DNA of 64,000 nucleotides from Sanghuangporus weigelae (GCA_033182465.1 CP137320.1:1178001-1242000); one strand, 5' to 3'; counted from the first letter of the stretch, positions 1 to 13,594 are shown. Notes: generated by a model from the sequence alone, not told the origin. Program-made: numbers and translations.

Positions 1-1799
1 GGAAGATGGAGAAATGAACGTACCTTCGGCGTCTGCTTCTTCGTCTCGCACGCCCATGATGTTCCCGAGACTAGTTCCACCAAGGTTTGCTATTTTAGCG
101 GCGGCTTTGGCACGTTCTGCTTGCTCACGCTTCTCCTTAACAAGAGCGCTGCCTTTCTTTGCGAACACGGCGAGATCGGAAGTAAGGTCGCGAATAGGGT
201 TGATGGGCTCCAGTTGTTTCGTGAAAACGGTACGGCCATCAAGGAAAGGAGGCTTGAGATCGTGCACCATGACGTGTACTGCCGACTCTGAATCATCTTC
301 GAAGTCAAGGTCCAAGGCCTTGCGTGTTGCAACACCGGAGGTAACCATTCGGTTCGTCTCCCATAAATCATTATCCGCATTCTAGAAAAAGGTAATATAA
401 GATGGTGCGTTAGACTGAAGCAGAAAAGGCAAACGCACGTATTGCGCCTGTTTTGCCGAAATTTTCTTCTTTACTTGCTTGTTGGCAATCTCCAATTGCC
501 TGAGTTGCTCCAGGTCGTCATAAGCAGAAAGAGGGTTATGTTCCTCGTCACCTGCGACACCGCCTTCCTCCGCTCCCATATACCAATCACGGTCAAGACG
601 TATTTGCTCTTCTTCCCATTCATGAGCGTCGATATTCAATGCACCATCTCCTTCGGGGCTCCCTCCACGTGCAATGCGAGGCGTAGGCGCATCCCACCCT
701 CTTGTTCGGGCGCTGCCCCATCCGCTGGCTTCATCGCTACGTCCGACACGAGGCGTAGATTCCCATCCAGCGTTCGGAATGCGGACGCTGGGACCATCAT
801 CACGCCCTGATCCTCGGTCAGTCCGCGGTGTCCAGCCACTCCGAGCTTCACGATCACCATCTCTGGATCTGGATCTATCTCGACCTCCCCAGCCTCTGTC
901 ACGATTGGAACGTCGTTGAAAGTCGCCAAGTCCCCGTGGCGCACCTCTCCGAGACTCTTCGCGGATGTTGAATCCCTCTGAAGACGTCGATATCATTAAA
1001 TACTAACAATAAACTAAGAATAGCAGGAATAGCATACCTCGTTGCTTCTCCTTATTTCGCTTGTATTCCTCTAAGCGTCGTCGAGCAGTATCGGATAGCC
1101 CACCAGGATGAGACGGCGTCTCTTCGCCTCTGTGACGTAAATTGCCCAATCGACTTGCAGGGACGGTAGGAACTTTGAAAACAGGCTCGCCAGAACCGCC
1201 CTTCTGACGTTTTCGAGTATCATACTCCTGGGCTGCTGCAGCTGCGGCACGCTTCTCCTTCGCGAGTTTATCTAGCCCGAGAACTGATGTACGAGGAGTT
1301 GGAGGCTCAAGGGGCTTAGCTGGTGCTCGGAAAGTGTGTTTCTAGATATATCATGATGAGAATTAGTATATTTCGAAGTCAAGTCCACGACTCACAGCAT
1401 CATTGCGCATCAGACCACCTTGCCGTGTAGGTTCTGGTTCCAGCACATCGCTGTCGATGACGGTGATGCCGTTAACAGGCGCCGGGACGTGCCCATTCGC
1501 TTCCTGTTTAAGATGCGACAGAATTTCGTCATGCAATTCCGATAGGAACGAATCCTTAAACTTTCCGAAACCTTTTGCAGCTGTAGTTAAAAGTAATTAT
1601 TAGTGCACAAGCGCCAAGGGAACAGGTGGGCAAGCGTACCTTGAATGAAGGCCTCCGGGGGGTTGTTCTTCGCTATGTCAATGACACGGCGCGCAAGTAG
1701 ATCATTTGGATTGATTATGTTGAGTGCACGTGAAATTTTAATTGCAAGTTCGTGGACGAATGAATCATGTTTCTCTGACTGTGTCGTCGGTGCGGACAT
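1..1799 (-). CDS. PRP16: Pre-mRNA splicing helicase Prp16 (DHX38), N-terminal part
   Basis: Prp16 is the DEAH-box ATPase that remodels the spliceosome after the first catalytic step. Only its N-terminal extension is in view; the helicase core lies beyond the left edge. The start ATG is at 1797-1799 ([14 protein letters not shown]). Several short introns follow. The diagnostic blocks match DHX38 in order: an RS/RD-rich stretch ([14 protein letters not shown], about 840-930), [69 protein letters not shown] and [10 protein letters not shown]. The last four are highly conserved between human DHX38 and fungal Prp16, so the call is firm although no helicase motif can be seen. The protein acts in the nucleus. 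The exact exon borders between 1000 and 1640 are my inference. Confidence 0.93.
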
Positions 1800-2220
1800 G
1801 CGTAAGAGAATAAGTGAGGAGAAAGAAAGAGACACAGTTCTGAGGAGGGAGATCGACTCGACTTCGAGGTTAATAATGATTAAGCACGTGACTCGAACAT
1901 GTTCATTTTATTAATTTTATTCGGATTTGGAGGTTACATTTTACTATATAGTAAAACTTTTAGAGACGATTCAACTGACTCGGACAGAAGGTACATGTGA
2001 ATACATGCCGTCTCATCGCTACTTATTCCTGGAGACGCGACAGCAGACCTTGATTTATGGATTCCTCGTCTCTACAATCACACACCAGATATACAAAACA
2101 GCAGGAAACACAATGCAATTAACCGTTTAGTCGTGCAGTGATAATGCGTGAAATACATGAGCCCTGAAAAACGGGGAAGGTGTCCAACAAAGCAGAAATA
2201 CATGAGATAGTGAAAACGGA
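1800..2220. other. Intergenic, Prp16 5' side / UBE2C 3' side
   Basis: This stretch carries the promoter of the minus-strand Prp16 gene and the 3' flank of the minus-strand E2 gene. It is A+T-rich around 1890-1970. The short open frames here have no recognisable product. I see no RNA gene or repeat. Confidence 0.6.
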
Positions 2221-3154
2221 TCACGCAGCGTCGCAGTCGACGGGGCGATAGTGCTTCAGGAGCTGTACCTTGAATTCTGATGACGAAATGTATAAGCATC
2301 GCTGTTGTAACGTTCCAAGCGAATATGCTTACCAGCCTGGTTGCTCCAAAGATTCGCAGCCTCAGTGTTCAAGGGCGACGCGTTGTTCGGTTCTAGGAGA
2401 CTATCAATTGCCGTGTGGTTCCGGGGTTAACCAAACTCACCGCCAAGGAGGGACTGCAATGAAAGCAGGATGGTGTGTACACTGTATACCGCAGACCATT
2501 TATCCTGTAAACACGTCTCGTGAGGGATATGTTCCGCAAAACACGCGACAATAAACCGACCTGGAGGATGTCAAGACAGATGTTTCCATTAAGGTCCACA
2601 TTCGGATGATAGCAGGGGGTGTCAAAACGGATTGTCGGAGCAACGTATGGGTAATTATGGGGGAATGAGATGTAAATTTTAAACGTCAATCCGGCGTAGA
2701 CCTTGGGAATGAAGTTCATGAACACGTGATGTGGCACGTCAAGACGCGAACGAACGCAACGCAACAACGGGATACTCACCGTTCCAGAGGCACCTTCTAT
2801 GGTCCCGATCCATTCAAACAGATTTGCATCGCTCTTCGGGAAGGCAGACTATGGCAAATGTTACATGATTTGAGCTCTGGACTCTGCAGATAAGCAACGC
2901 ACGATCCCGGGTGAAGAAGACATCTTAAGAGTCCGCACTCTCAGTACAAGCCACAGGCAAGAACACGAAATTTACATACCATTAGAGTCATGAGTTCATT
3001 TCCGAGTCTTTGCGGGTATAAGTTTGGGGTAACCACACCAGAAGAAGAGAGCAGACCTTTTAGTGACGCTGACAGAACTTTCAGTGGATGAAGAACTAGC
3101 AGATGACTTTGAGGAGCTGCGCGGGGGCGCAAGAGGAGACGAAATCTGTTCCAT
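2221..3154 (-). CDS. Ubiquitin-conjugating enzyme E2, UBE2C/Ubc11 (APC/C E2) family
   Basis: E2 enzyme that primes ubiquitin chains on substrates of the anaphase-promoting complex. The start at 3154 gives a Ser/Pro-rich N-terminal tail (MEQISSPLAPPRSSSK) as in UbcH10. The E2 fold follows over several exons: RLGNELMTLM, SAFPKSDANLFEWIGTI, then FPHNYPYVAPTIRF, TPCYHPNVDLNGNICLDIL, DKWSAVYSVHTILLSLQSLL and GEPNNASPLNTEAANLW. The active cysteine is in NICLDIL; the TPCYHPNVD and SPLNTEAA blocks separate UBE2C from the UBC4/5 E2s. The C-terminus is EFKVQLLKHYRPVDCDAA, stop at 2221-2223. Splicing predicts about 165 residues, close to the family length. It is divergent from EDE1, with 440 bases between the two starts. 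Confidence 0.93.
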
Positions 3155-3594
3155 GACGAAAAGGCGTACAATCGTGAGAGATGAATGAAATGGCAAGAAA
3201 TGGGAGAAGTTGAACAAGTTGAGAAATCGCGTTTGTTGTCCCCGTGCTTTCCACGTGCCTCAGTGGCTGACGAGATCAAAAGCCTGAGAAGCTCTTACGT
3301 GAGTGGGCTTCCGTAAGAGCACCTTACGTAGCCAGTATATCTTCGAGGAGTTGAAGTGAAGACAATATCTGTCAACTCAGAGTGATTTTCAGAACAAAAA
3401 AAATATCAATGAAAATGGCGAAAAAAATCCGAGGAGTGTTTGAGTTATTTTGTTATCACATCAGGCTGAGCGTAACTGGCCGTGCGTCGGACTTGCCAGT
3501 GACCCGCGCACCGGCCGCTTGAGGTCTCCCATCTTCCAGTTGTACTTACTTATACGAATACCCCGCGCACGTTCTCCGTTGCGCAACTTCCATC
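3155..3594. promoter_or_regulatory. Divergent promoter between UBE2C and EDE1
   Basis: Head-to-head interval of 440 bases serving the E2 gene on the left and EDE1 on the right. It holds A-runs near 3396-3425 and a pyrimidine-rich stretch before the EDE1 start. I see no clear TATA box. Regulation is inferred only from gene orientation. Confidence 0.5.
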
Positions 3595-6500
3595 ATGTCG
3601 TCTTTTTCTCCATCTACCGCTGAGCTCGCACTTGTAAACAACGTTTTTGCAGTCGCAGACCCACAGAAGCTCGGCATAATCACCGGCGACAAGGCTGTCG
3701 AAGCGTTCTCAGGTGCAAATCTGTCTCCATCCGTTCTTGGCGAGATATGGGCAATAGCCGACAAAGAGAACAACGGTTTCTTGACACGGAAAGGCGTTGC
3801 CATTGCTCTCAGACTGATCGGCCATGCCCAGAAGGGTGAAAAGGTCAACGAGTCCCTTCGCGAAAGACGTGAGTGTTCATTTCGATTTTACCGTCTCGTA
3901 ACTCCTGTCTTACACTCGTCCAGCTGGTCCATTAGCACATATCGAGGGCGTCTCTCCCAAATCATCGAGTCTATCATCTAGTCCTCCAAAATCACCACCA
4001 TCAACAGCGTTACATCCACCCCTTACCCCAGAGGACAAGACCAAGTTTCTGCGACTTTTCCTCGGCTGTGGTCCTGTCAATGGTTTACTAAGCGGTAAGT
4101 GTATACGTGATCCCTTCGTGATATTCTCTTTGTTGAGTTGCGTCCAGGTGATAAGGCAAGAGATGTCTTCGTAAAGTCCAAGCTGCCCTTCGAGACACTG
4201 TCACAGATATGGTACATTTGGCTATTCTCTTTAGTTGTACGGCTCACTAATAGAAGCTTTTAGGACGTTGGCAGATACACAAGATCGTGGGTCGTTAGAT
4301 CAGACCGACTTCACGATTGCTATGTACTTTATACAGGCAATCATGTCAGGCCAACTAAAGTCGCTGCCCGCGACTCTTACGCCAGGTCTTTACGAGCAGG
4401 CAGGTGGACGAGGTCCCACAGGTGTTGTGTCGCATGGCACTGGAAACAGCATGGCCTCACTAAGTCCGTCTTTCACTGGGTTTTTTTCTCCCGCAGCCAC
4501 TGCTCCGACGCCGTTAGCTGCGCAAACTACTGGCACTGGCCCGCGCCGATTGCAACCGCAGACCACGGGCCAGGAATATAGTAGGCTCAGCATGGCAATC
4601 CCCAGTCAACCTTCTGTGCACTTTGCGCCTAACCCCGTGACTGCGCTTGGAGCAAGTGCTTTCGGGACTGCAACGCAGCCTTGGGACGTGACTCCGGAAG
4701 AGAAGACGCGTTTTGATCAATTCTTTGATAGTCTCGATACGCAGAAGCGTGGATCCATTGAGGGTGATGTTGCTGTGCCCTTCATGCTACAGTCAAAGCT
4801 TTCCGAGGACGTTCTCGCTCAGGTCTGGTTAGTATCATTGCGGAATGCTTTATTTCGTTATAATCTAGACTTATGCTAAATTCCTTAGGGATCTTGCTGA
4901 CCTGAATAACGATGGCCGACTTACGCGTGATGGATTCGCAGTAGCGATGCATCTTATTCAAGGCAAATTAGCCGGAAAGGAGATTCCTGCGATACTCCCT
5001 GTGTCTCTTGTTCCTCCCGCTATGCGCTCATCACGTTTAGGAGGTGCAGCTTCGGCTGCCGCGCCGGCCCCTGCTTCAGTGCCCGAACCAGTCCGCGATC
5101 TGTTATGGGATGACTCGCCGCCCGCATCAGCAACATCTCCTCCGCCTCCGGCTTCGACGTTCGGATCGCCATCTCCTACTCATGCCACACCAGTGCTGCA
5201 GCCTCAACTGACTGGGCGTGTTTCTCAGCAGCATACCGGTGTCGCATCTCCCAAACCTCCACCTATGCCTCCTCGCGCGACTGATCCATTCGTCGCAGCG
5301 CCATTTAGCCCCCTTTGTAAGTTGGCATCTCTCTTCACTGTACGAACGACTTGTGTTCTTATTTCTATCGAAAGCAAATCGTGACTTGTTGAGCGACGAT
5401 GAGGGCACGCCTTCTTCATCTGTCCCAGACAATTCCGCGGAGATTGGCAACGTCCAGAACCAGCTCAACTCTACAAACCGCTCTCTGGAGACTACGAAGG
5501 CAGAACGACAGACCGTGGAGACTAGCCTTGCATCACAGGCGAGTCAGCTTTCTGCGCTACAGACACAGCTCTCGTCTGCGAAAGCGGCGTACGAGACGGA
5601 AACAAAGCTTCTCGAGACATTACGCGAGAGATTTGCGGCACAGAGCAAGGATATTGCACAAACGCGGGAACAAATTATCTCAGCCGAGAGTGACCTTAGT
5701 GCCTTGCGCATTGAGAAGGCGGAAGTTGAAGGAGCAGTGTTACGTGATAAAGAGGAAGTTCGCGAGCTCGAGCGCCGCATGAAGGAGGTTGGCGAAGAGG
5801 CAGAGCGTACGAAGGCTGCCATTGAGAAGGCTAAAAAGGAAACGAAACACCAGAAAGGTCGCCTTGCAATCGCAAAGAAGCAGCTCGCTACTCGCGAAGC
5901 GGAAAGGGCGAAACTTGCAAAGGAACTCGAAGATGCGGAACGTGAGACTCATGAGACTATCGAAGAATTGCAGGCGACCGAAGCTGAGCTTGCAAAGGAA
6001 TCAGAGCCCATACAGACGAATGGCATTGCATCTCCGGTACCAGTCGCTTCTGAGCCGCTGAGGATGGACACACCGTCTATTGCGGCGCAGCAACCTCTGC
6101 CAGCGAGTCCACCACCTTCCATCGGCTCGCCGACGAGCGCGAAGGCGATTAATCCATTTGAGCGCCTAATGATGCAATCAACTGGTTCTCGTCCTGCATC
6201 TCCCTTCGCGGCCCCCACAACCGATATCTTCTCTGCTCCAACATCGCAGACTCAACCGCCAACAGACCCAATTCAGGCTTCTCCATTTGCGCCGTTTGTG
6301 CTTGAGCAAAAGGCCGCTGAAGTGCCACAAGCAGCCCACATAGTCGCCGCTGAACCATCAACATCCACAACGGGACCTGCGTCGTCGATTGATGATCCAT
6401 TCGGCTTGGGAGATGCTGATAAGAGTAGTACAACCTCGATAGCGGAGAGCCCCGAAAAGATATCTACGCTTGCGCCAGATTTTGTGACCAGTCCCATGTC

Positions 6501-8073
6501 GGTTGAGTCTCAGGACAAAACTGCCACTCCACTAGCGGAGCCAGATGTGATATCTAAAGTTCCTGAAAGATCGCCATCCTCGACTGATGTAGTCGATGCA
6601 GCTGCTAAACACTTCCCTGCAGTGGACTCGCAGGTTCCGAGTGGCTTGGCCAATATTGAGAATGATGCTCACACGAACCTGAACTCGAAATTGGTTGAGA
6701 AGGAGGCAGAAGAGAGCGATTCCGATAGTGATAACGAAGGGGATTTTCATGATGCGAAGGAAGCCCGAACTTCTACCGGTAGCGCTTTCGATGAGTCTAC
6801 GAAGGGTCTGGCCGCAGGAACAACGAACAAACCTGTCGAGCCTGCACCTACTACGACCTCGAATACATTTGAGGATGCGTTTGGATTGAAGGAAACCGAA
6901 CCAAAGATGGAAACCTCGGTCAGCGGTCTTCCCGCAAACAAAGATACTATGAACGATCTGTTTTTTTCTCAACCGCAACCAATTGACAAGGCTCCGGTTA
7001 ACGGGAAAATACCTGAAAGTAGCTCGCCCTTTGACAGTGTACCAACTGGTTAGCATGTCCGGCTTATAAAGATTGTCTCTGATTTAACCATTTCTGTAGC
7101 TGCCTCTGGAGTGGATGCTTTTGATGAAGCCATGGGCAAGATCTCGACACCCAGTGCTAGTTCCGCGGCCCCACGATTCCAGCTTGACTCAGCTTTTGAT
7201 GATAATTTTGATTTCAATGCGGCGAAGACGGAGCTTGAGCCGACTCCTGCATCTGCCTCCGTACCTCCTGTTCCAGTCCTGAACGGATCTTCGCAAGAGC
7301 CGCCGAAAACAGTACCAGATTTTGATTCTGCATTTACGCCTGCTCCGTCTGGCCGAGACACCACGCCAAAGGTTCGGGAGGCCAACAAACCAGCATTGTC
7401 ATTCGATGATGCATTCGGTTCAGTCGGTTCATCTCAAATGTCCTCTCGACCGTCACAGCCTTCTGTGGGTGACCTTGGCATTTCCTTTGAGGATGCTTTC
7501 GGTGGTGGTGGTGATCAAGCTTTGGCCTTGAACTTCAATGCGTCTCCAGCATCGACAAACATCACGACGCAACCCAGACAGCCTGATGCTGAAGCAACGT
7601 CTCAACGTATTCAGTCCCCTCCGAGATCACCACAAGTGACGGCAACGCCTGCTTCTCCCCCGGCTGTTCGATCGCCGAGTCCGCCACCGCGGAGATCGAC
7701 CGGTTCCTCGACTGATGGTTCCGTGCATGGGAAGCCGCCTCCGCAACATAGGCATTCAAAGCTCAGCGTAAGCAAATGTTTGTAGATATATATCCAGATC
7801 TTATCACTGAGATCCTAGCAGATTCGTTTACCCTTCGGACGGAAGGATAAGAAGAAGGCGAAGCACGAACCTCCGCCGATGCCTCCTCCGCGCTTCTTAA
7901 CGCCTGTTTCCGAGCCGCAAGGTACGACGGGTACACCTGCGGTGGAGGATGATTTTGAACCTGTGAAGCAATTGTGCAGTATGGGCTTCAGCCGATCGCA
8001 AGCAATAGAAGCGCTGGAGAAACATGGGTATGATGTCCAGCGGGCGCTTAATAGCCTTCTCAGCACAGCTTGA
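3595..8073 (+). CDS. EDE1: EH-domain endocytic scaffold Ede1/Eps15-like
   Basis: Early-arriving scaffold at clathrin-mediated endocytic sites that binds NPF motifs and ubiquitin. Three EH domains can be read. The first begins after the start (VFAVADPQKLGIITGDKAVE, then LSPSVLGEIWAIADKENNGF). The second is split by introns near 4020-4340 (GDKARDVFVKSKL, LADTQDRGSLDQTDFTIAMY). The third is near 4690-4980 (FDQFFDSLDTQKRGSI, DLADLNNDGRLTRDGFAVAM). A long coiled coil covers about 5450-6000. A Ser/Pro/Thr-rich tail follows with an INPFERL motif and repeated F-D-x-A-F and D-A-F-G elements. The last residues form a UBA domain (QLCSMGFSRSQAIEALEKHG). This order is that of yeast Ede1. The start was chosen because the first EH domain follows directly. 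Confidence 0.96.
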
Positions 8074-8929
8074 GCCTATCAGGAACAACGGGGCATCGTT
8101 CGCGCGATTCTTAATTATCTCCCGCGTTTCCTCCCCCAATATCATTAGTTGTTTAATTTCTCTTTCTGTTTCTGTATGCCTTCCGATTTGGAATGCCCCA
8201 ATCGCCCGCTCACAACCATTACTTATCTGTGCTTTTTCTCTATCGGAACCGCCGGTATCCCAGTTCACGCTCCTTCAGTGATCACGGTCTATGATTCGTT
8301 TCTCCAACACCTCATCCTTCCTTCCTTCCTATTCTTAGTCTCTTATATATATACTTGAGCTTCTATATAGTACAACGGACTAACTGGGCTGCATACTGCA
8401 GTAATAAGAGACGATTGAGGAATACAAGGCCCAAGCCATGCTGTCTTTGTTCTCTGCCCTACGCGCTGCACTTGTGTGGCTAGGTGACTGCTCTACCAGA
8501 ATCACAGAGGAATGAGTTCGGACCGCTAGTCATCCGTGAATGGACCGTTGAACAATGACGGAACGTCGAACCATTGTTCTGCCAGGGCCGGATCCGTATA
8601 CATAGGAGCGCTCAAGAGTCAAGGTACCCAGTATATGCTGTGTGCTGATGCTATTACTCGGCTTGCAAATGCTTAATTGATAACTTACATCTTGATGACT
8701 CGATGATGTGTCCCTGAGAGCTCGCCACAAATTCAACAAATGTCCGCGAACCTGAGGCCGAGTGCGCTATATAAAAAATGACTCAAGTGGTACCAGCTAG
8801 ACGAATTCACGCGGACCCTTTTCAATTCACTACCTGCATAGCCTTGAGCCTCTCACAACGAACGACGCGACGACTTCCTGACAGCGACAACGACGACTGT
8901 GCGGGTTATTTTGCTCGCCCCGGTGCTGA
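8074..8929. other. Intergenic, EDE1 3' flank and PDE1 promoter
   Basis: 856 bases between two plus-strand genes. The left part is pyrimidine-rich, probably the EDE1 3' untranslated region, and ends in an AT run (tatatatatactt, about 8344-8356). A TATA-like tatataaaaaa lies near 8766, upstream of the PDE1 start. A possible relic of minus-strand exons at 8526-8751 is discussed in the findings. No tRNA was seen. Confidence 0.5.
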
Positions 8930-10286
8930 ATGCCAACTTTTGACCTCCTCGTCGTTGGTGCTGGCGGTGGCCCGAGCGAGGCAAATCTTTCTGGGTTTGT
9001 GTGCAATGTCATTTCTTGATGCGAAAATTCTCCGTGTGCTGACGATGAGGCACAGGTATTTGCTCAAGGCACACGACAAGGCTTGGTCTGATGGCATTAT
9101 TGGTCTGGAAGCTGGTATGCATGACTTTTCTTGACTTTCGTATCACGGAATTATAAGATTGATTCTTTATAAGGTAGTGGACTGGGAGCTTTGAAACGAA
9201 TTCTGAAAGAAAAACCAGATCTGCTTTCAGAAGCACCTGGTGAATCAGGGCCGACTGCTAATCAACTTCATTCATACATCAGGTATTTTTCTTACGGGTT
9301 CCTCTCTTAGAAACCCTTCGTTGAAAGTACCTTGTAGGACGTATCTCATAACGCACCCTCACTTGGATCATATTTTGAGTCTGATATTGCTCGCCGGCAG
9401 CTTAGACGGAGACAGGAAAAGCATACGTGGGTCTCTCCAATGTCTTAGAGGCATTGATACCATCTTCAAACCTGGCTGTGTATGGCCGAACCTTGCTTCA
9501 TGGGAACCAAGGGACCCAGATGATTTATATCTTTATGACCCGTGCGTACTTTGACTATTACTCGAAGCCCAAGCTCCAAATCAAAACATGTCTTCAAACC
9601 TCAGACTACCTGAGGAGGAAGGTGTATATACCCCTTTACATGGCGGCCTCTCCGTAAGCATGCTCCCACTCAATCATGGGCCTGTACATCCATCCTCTGC
9701 GTTCTTTCTGAAGCACGATGCCAGCGAGCGGGAATTCTTGTTCTTTGGCGATGTCGAGCCAGATCATCTTGCAGCCAAAGCGCTAAATTTGGATGTGTGG
9801 CGCATAGCGGCCCCGAAGATTGTGGAAAATATCCTCAACACAATATTCATTGAATGTTCTTGGCCAACTGGGAGACGCGACAGCTTCTTATACGGACATC
9901 TTTCTCCGCCGCATCTCATTCACGAATTGGAAAATCTCGCGAAGGCCGTTGTAGCTGCACGTCTTGGTGCCAGTGCCGGTGCCGGCGTCTTGACTCTGAC
10001 ATCGGGCAGGAGGCGCGCTTCGAGCAATGCATCCCCCGAGCGCAAGCGTTTGAAATCTACGGAAGAATCCGATGTTGCGGAGGACTTGCTTGGCTCACTC
10101 ACGGGTCTACGCATATACATCATCCATTGCAAAGAAGACATGCAAGAAAAGTACGAAGGACGTCCGATGCACGAAGTTATCTCCGAACAAGTACGTACTC
10201 TAATGGAAGAGAGGGGTCTCGGCGCCACGATCCTCGCTGTTGAACAAGGAGATCTCATACGTGCGTGGCTATTTTTCGAATCTTGA
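8930..10286 (+). CDS. PDE1: Class II 3',5'-cyclic-nucleotide phosphodiesterase (low-affinity Pde1)
   Basis: Hydrolyses cAMP and so turns down PKA signalling. The family belongs to the metallo-beta-lactamase fold and is distinct from mammalian class I PDEs. The first exon starts MPTFDLLVVGAGGGPSEANL, matching the opening strand of yeast Pde1 (VLGASGGP). The metal-binding motif is THPHLDHI in exon four (about 9350). Later blocks are SMLPLNHGPVHPSSAFFL, FLFFGDVEPDH, IFIECSWPTGRRDSFLYGHL, SPPHLIHELENLA, GLRIYIIHCKEDMQ and the terminal GLGATILAVEQGDLI. ECSW-GR-YGHLSP and YIIHCK are class II signatures. The ATG at 8930 was chosen because it opens the conserved N-terminal strand. Four to five short introns are implied. 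A GASSNAS-type low-complexity insert follows the ARLG segment. Confidence 0.95.
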
Positions 10287-10821
10287 AAGCACTGTTGGTC
10301 TAACTCATCAAGCTAGAAATATAAATTTCGTTCTGTCAGCAGTCTCGTAACTACTATTCTTATCTTTTCTGTGCCATTCCGGTTCAGACATTTGCTTATC
10401 GTCCATTTTTGTCAAATTGTATCAGTAGCTTTTGTAGCCGTACAGTTTTTTCTTTCAACTTTTGAGCTTTCTGTGCATACCCAGGCCAATCTTACTCCTG
10501 TCTTTTGAAGGGCAGGTGAATCCATATATGTAAAGCATACAGTAGACCGAGGAATGCTCGACACATGCTCTTTGAAACAGGTATATCTATAAGACGAAAG
10601 TAAATGCATTGTATAACATGTCGCTAAGCCATGAGACACACTGTCAGGCTATCTGTCTTCCAAATTAATTGCAGAAAGCAGAGACACGACAGGGACAGAA
10701 AAGCGGGGAAAGGAGATGGCGGAACTCAATAAAAGGTATGTGCGATAAATAGAAGCAGAGACCAGGAAGAAATCATGTGCAGGCATGAGCAGAGCGTGAT
10801 AGCCAGATATGTTCATTATGT
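10287..10821. other. Convergent intergenic region PDE1 / striatin
   Basis: Tail-to-tail spacer of about 535 bases made of two 3' flanks. The composition is unremarkable, with several T-rich stretches near 10380-10460. I see no gene, repeat or RNA. Confidence 0.6.
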
Positions 10822-13594
10822 TTATGATGATGCGTGAAGTTTGACTACACCATCCGCTCCCGCGCTAGCCATGAATGGCAATGAGGGGTGGAAGTCGACC
10901 GCCAGGACACCTTCATTCGCCTTCTCTCGATGGCTCGAGATTTCTTGAATGCACGCATGCGAGCCGAGTAGATCCCAAAACCGTACGGAACAGTCGTGCC
11001 CGCCAGAGACGAGGGAGAAGCCTGCGGCATCGATTGACAAGGAAGTGACCGAATCGAGGTGCGCGGCCATCGAATGCGTGCATTGGCCTAAGGTAGCAAC
11101 CAATAATTGATATTCATAAAGAAGAAATCATAATGAAGTCACGAAACGCGAACCTGTGGTAATGTCCCATATTCTTATGTGCTTGTCCTCATGCCCAGTG
11201 ACGAGCATAGGCATCGTTGGATGTGATGCAATGCTATTGATTTGGGAGTTAATGGAACCTTCTGTTGCAATCGTGGTCGTCAATCCTCTGCTACCACGAA
11301 GAAATTAAGAACAAACCCGGTGTTGACTCGAGTTGTAGCACGAGCAACTGCTTGCCGGCATCTATGTCGAATACTTTGGCGACAGCGTTTGTATACCCAA
11401 CGGCAACTTTCTTTACATCCGATTTGATAGCCTCAAGACAAGTTGCGCCCGGAGTCTCCGCAGGTTCACCCTCCTCACTATCAAGTCCATTGTAGCCCCA
11501 GCTCAGTTTCAAGGCACCGATACCAGAAGCAGCACCGACGTCCCAAACTTTTACCGCTCCTTCTGCTCCACAACTGACGAGTACGCTCTCGTCGCGAAGA
11601 AGTGCGAGTCCCCATACGGCATCGGTATGGCCAATCAGCTCCCCACGAATTCGTGAGGGATCATGAGGGGCATAGGTAGTGTGCGCGGCAGGCGGCAATG
11701 CCCAGACGCGTATTGACGAATCCAAAGATGCAGAATATAATAGGCGTTTTTGCGGTGAGTGTGCCAGAGCTGTGACTGGCGCGGTGTGACCACGCAAAGT
11801 CAATTGAGGCTCAACCTCAATGATTCCGCGTGTCCTGCGTCCGCACATGTCAAGACACGTGTGCGCTAATAGAGAAAAGGCTAGACCTACGCAGATGAAG
11901 TAAGACCAGCTACGTCCATTCTCCATATTTTTACTGTAAGATCGTCTCCACCCGTCGCGAGGCACATCTCTGTCGGGTGGAAGGCGAGTGCTCTCACACT
12001 ATCAAGATGACTTTTGCACATAAATTAGCTTTTTCAAAACATGAATAGGCCTCAAGCACACAAAACTGACTTTCGCAGAGTTCGCCGAGGACGCCAGATT
12101 TTGCCTTCGTCCTCGCTGGAAGCCGAAGTTGCATCCTCATCGTCCATTTCAACATCCTCCTTCTCATCCTCGTCATCATCCTTGCCTGCCAGATCCCAAC
12201 CCGTCAGATCCCAAGCAGACGCGCCAGGAGCAAATCTTTCCGACCGAGCCCGTTCTAGCCGCTCCTTGAAGTCCCTATCGGGACGGAAAATCGCGGTAGG
12301 TATCTGACCATCCATTCCGTCTGTTGTTTTGTCTTGACTCTCTTTGTCAGCCTGTTGTCCTGGCATTTGGAGGGCCTGAGTCTGATCCGTTGATGGCTGC
12401 TGCAGTTGCTGTTGTTGGAAACCACTAGTCTGAGAGCCAGGCTGTTGCTGAGATTGTTGTAAATTGATGTTTGACCTGGCGCCAATTCGATTATCCTTTT
12501 CGGGTATTGCGCCTTGGGCATTAGCTCCCGACTGACCGGCCATCGGACCACCCATCATGCCATTTAGCACCGGGAAATCTTTGCCCGCTTCTGGAACCAC
12601 TTTCCTCGGCCGGCCATTATAAGCCATCTGGTCCAGGGATGGAACGTTGGGAAGCGTCAAAGGCATATTACTGAGCAACGGGCGATTGGGCAAAGGATTC
12701 ATTGCTTGAGGAGATGTTAAGTATGATATCTCTTGGAGGCATCTAGAAGCGGAAATTCTATAAATTGAGGGGAACGAGGAAGGAAGGAATAGAAGCGCAC
12801 TGTTTTAAGTAGTCCCTGCTCCGTGCTCTACTCTTAGGATCCCTGCCTGGAGGCGCCTTGCCCAGCGCCGTGTTGTTAGGTGGCCCCGACCAGTTGGATC
12901 CGCCCCAGGTGGCCGATTTATTCTGGTTTGTCGTTATTGCACCGTTCGGAAGACTTGATGCACCCGTTGACAGTCGATTTTCAGAAGGCAAGGGCACGTC
13001 TGATCCAGAAGTTTTGGTATTTAATGCGATAGGGGCAAATTACTTGCGGTGACGCGTACGCACCTTCACTGCGAGGTGAACTGCCCACACTGCCTTCTTT
13101 ATGACTGCCACTGTCATCTTTTGTCGAACTAGGATTAGATTGATTCTGCAAAGCAGCCACCTTCGATGGTAAAGGTACTTGATTTGCAGGTTGGTTAAGT
13201 TGCTTTGAGCTTTTGCGGAGATACAATGAGTTTTCTACAAACACGGTATGTGTGACAAAGAAACGCGCTTACCGCTCCATTCGTAACGCGAATTCAAGCA
13301 TTTTAATCCGCCGTAAGAGGTCGATTCGAGTGTTTTCGAAGGAGCGGCGCTCTCCCTCAAGAAGTGCGATACGCGCCTGAGATTGCCAGCGCGCCAGAAA
13401 GAACGCGACTCGTGAGTCTCATAAAGGCGAAAAGAGTGAGAACGCTGACGCACCCGCATCTCTGCACGCTCAATCTCCCACTCATTCCTCTCTCTTTCAT
13501 ATCTCCGCCATTCTGACTGAAGAAAGTGAAGAATGTTTGAAAGGTTCAAGTCCTGGCCATTGAGAGGCGGCGGAGGTGGAGGAGCCTGGTTCGA

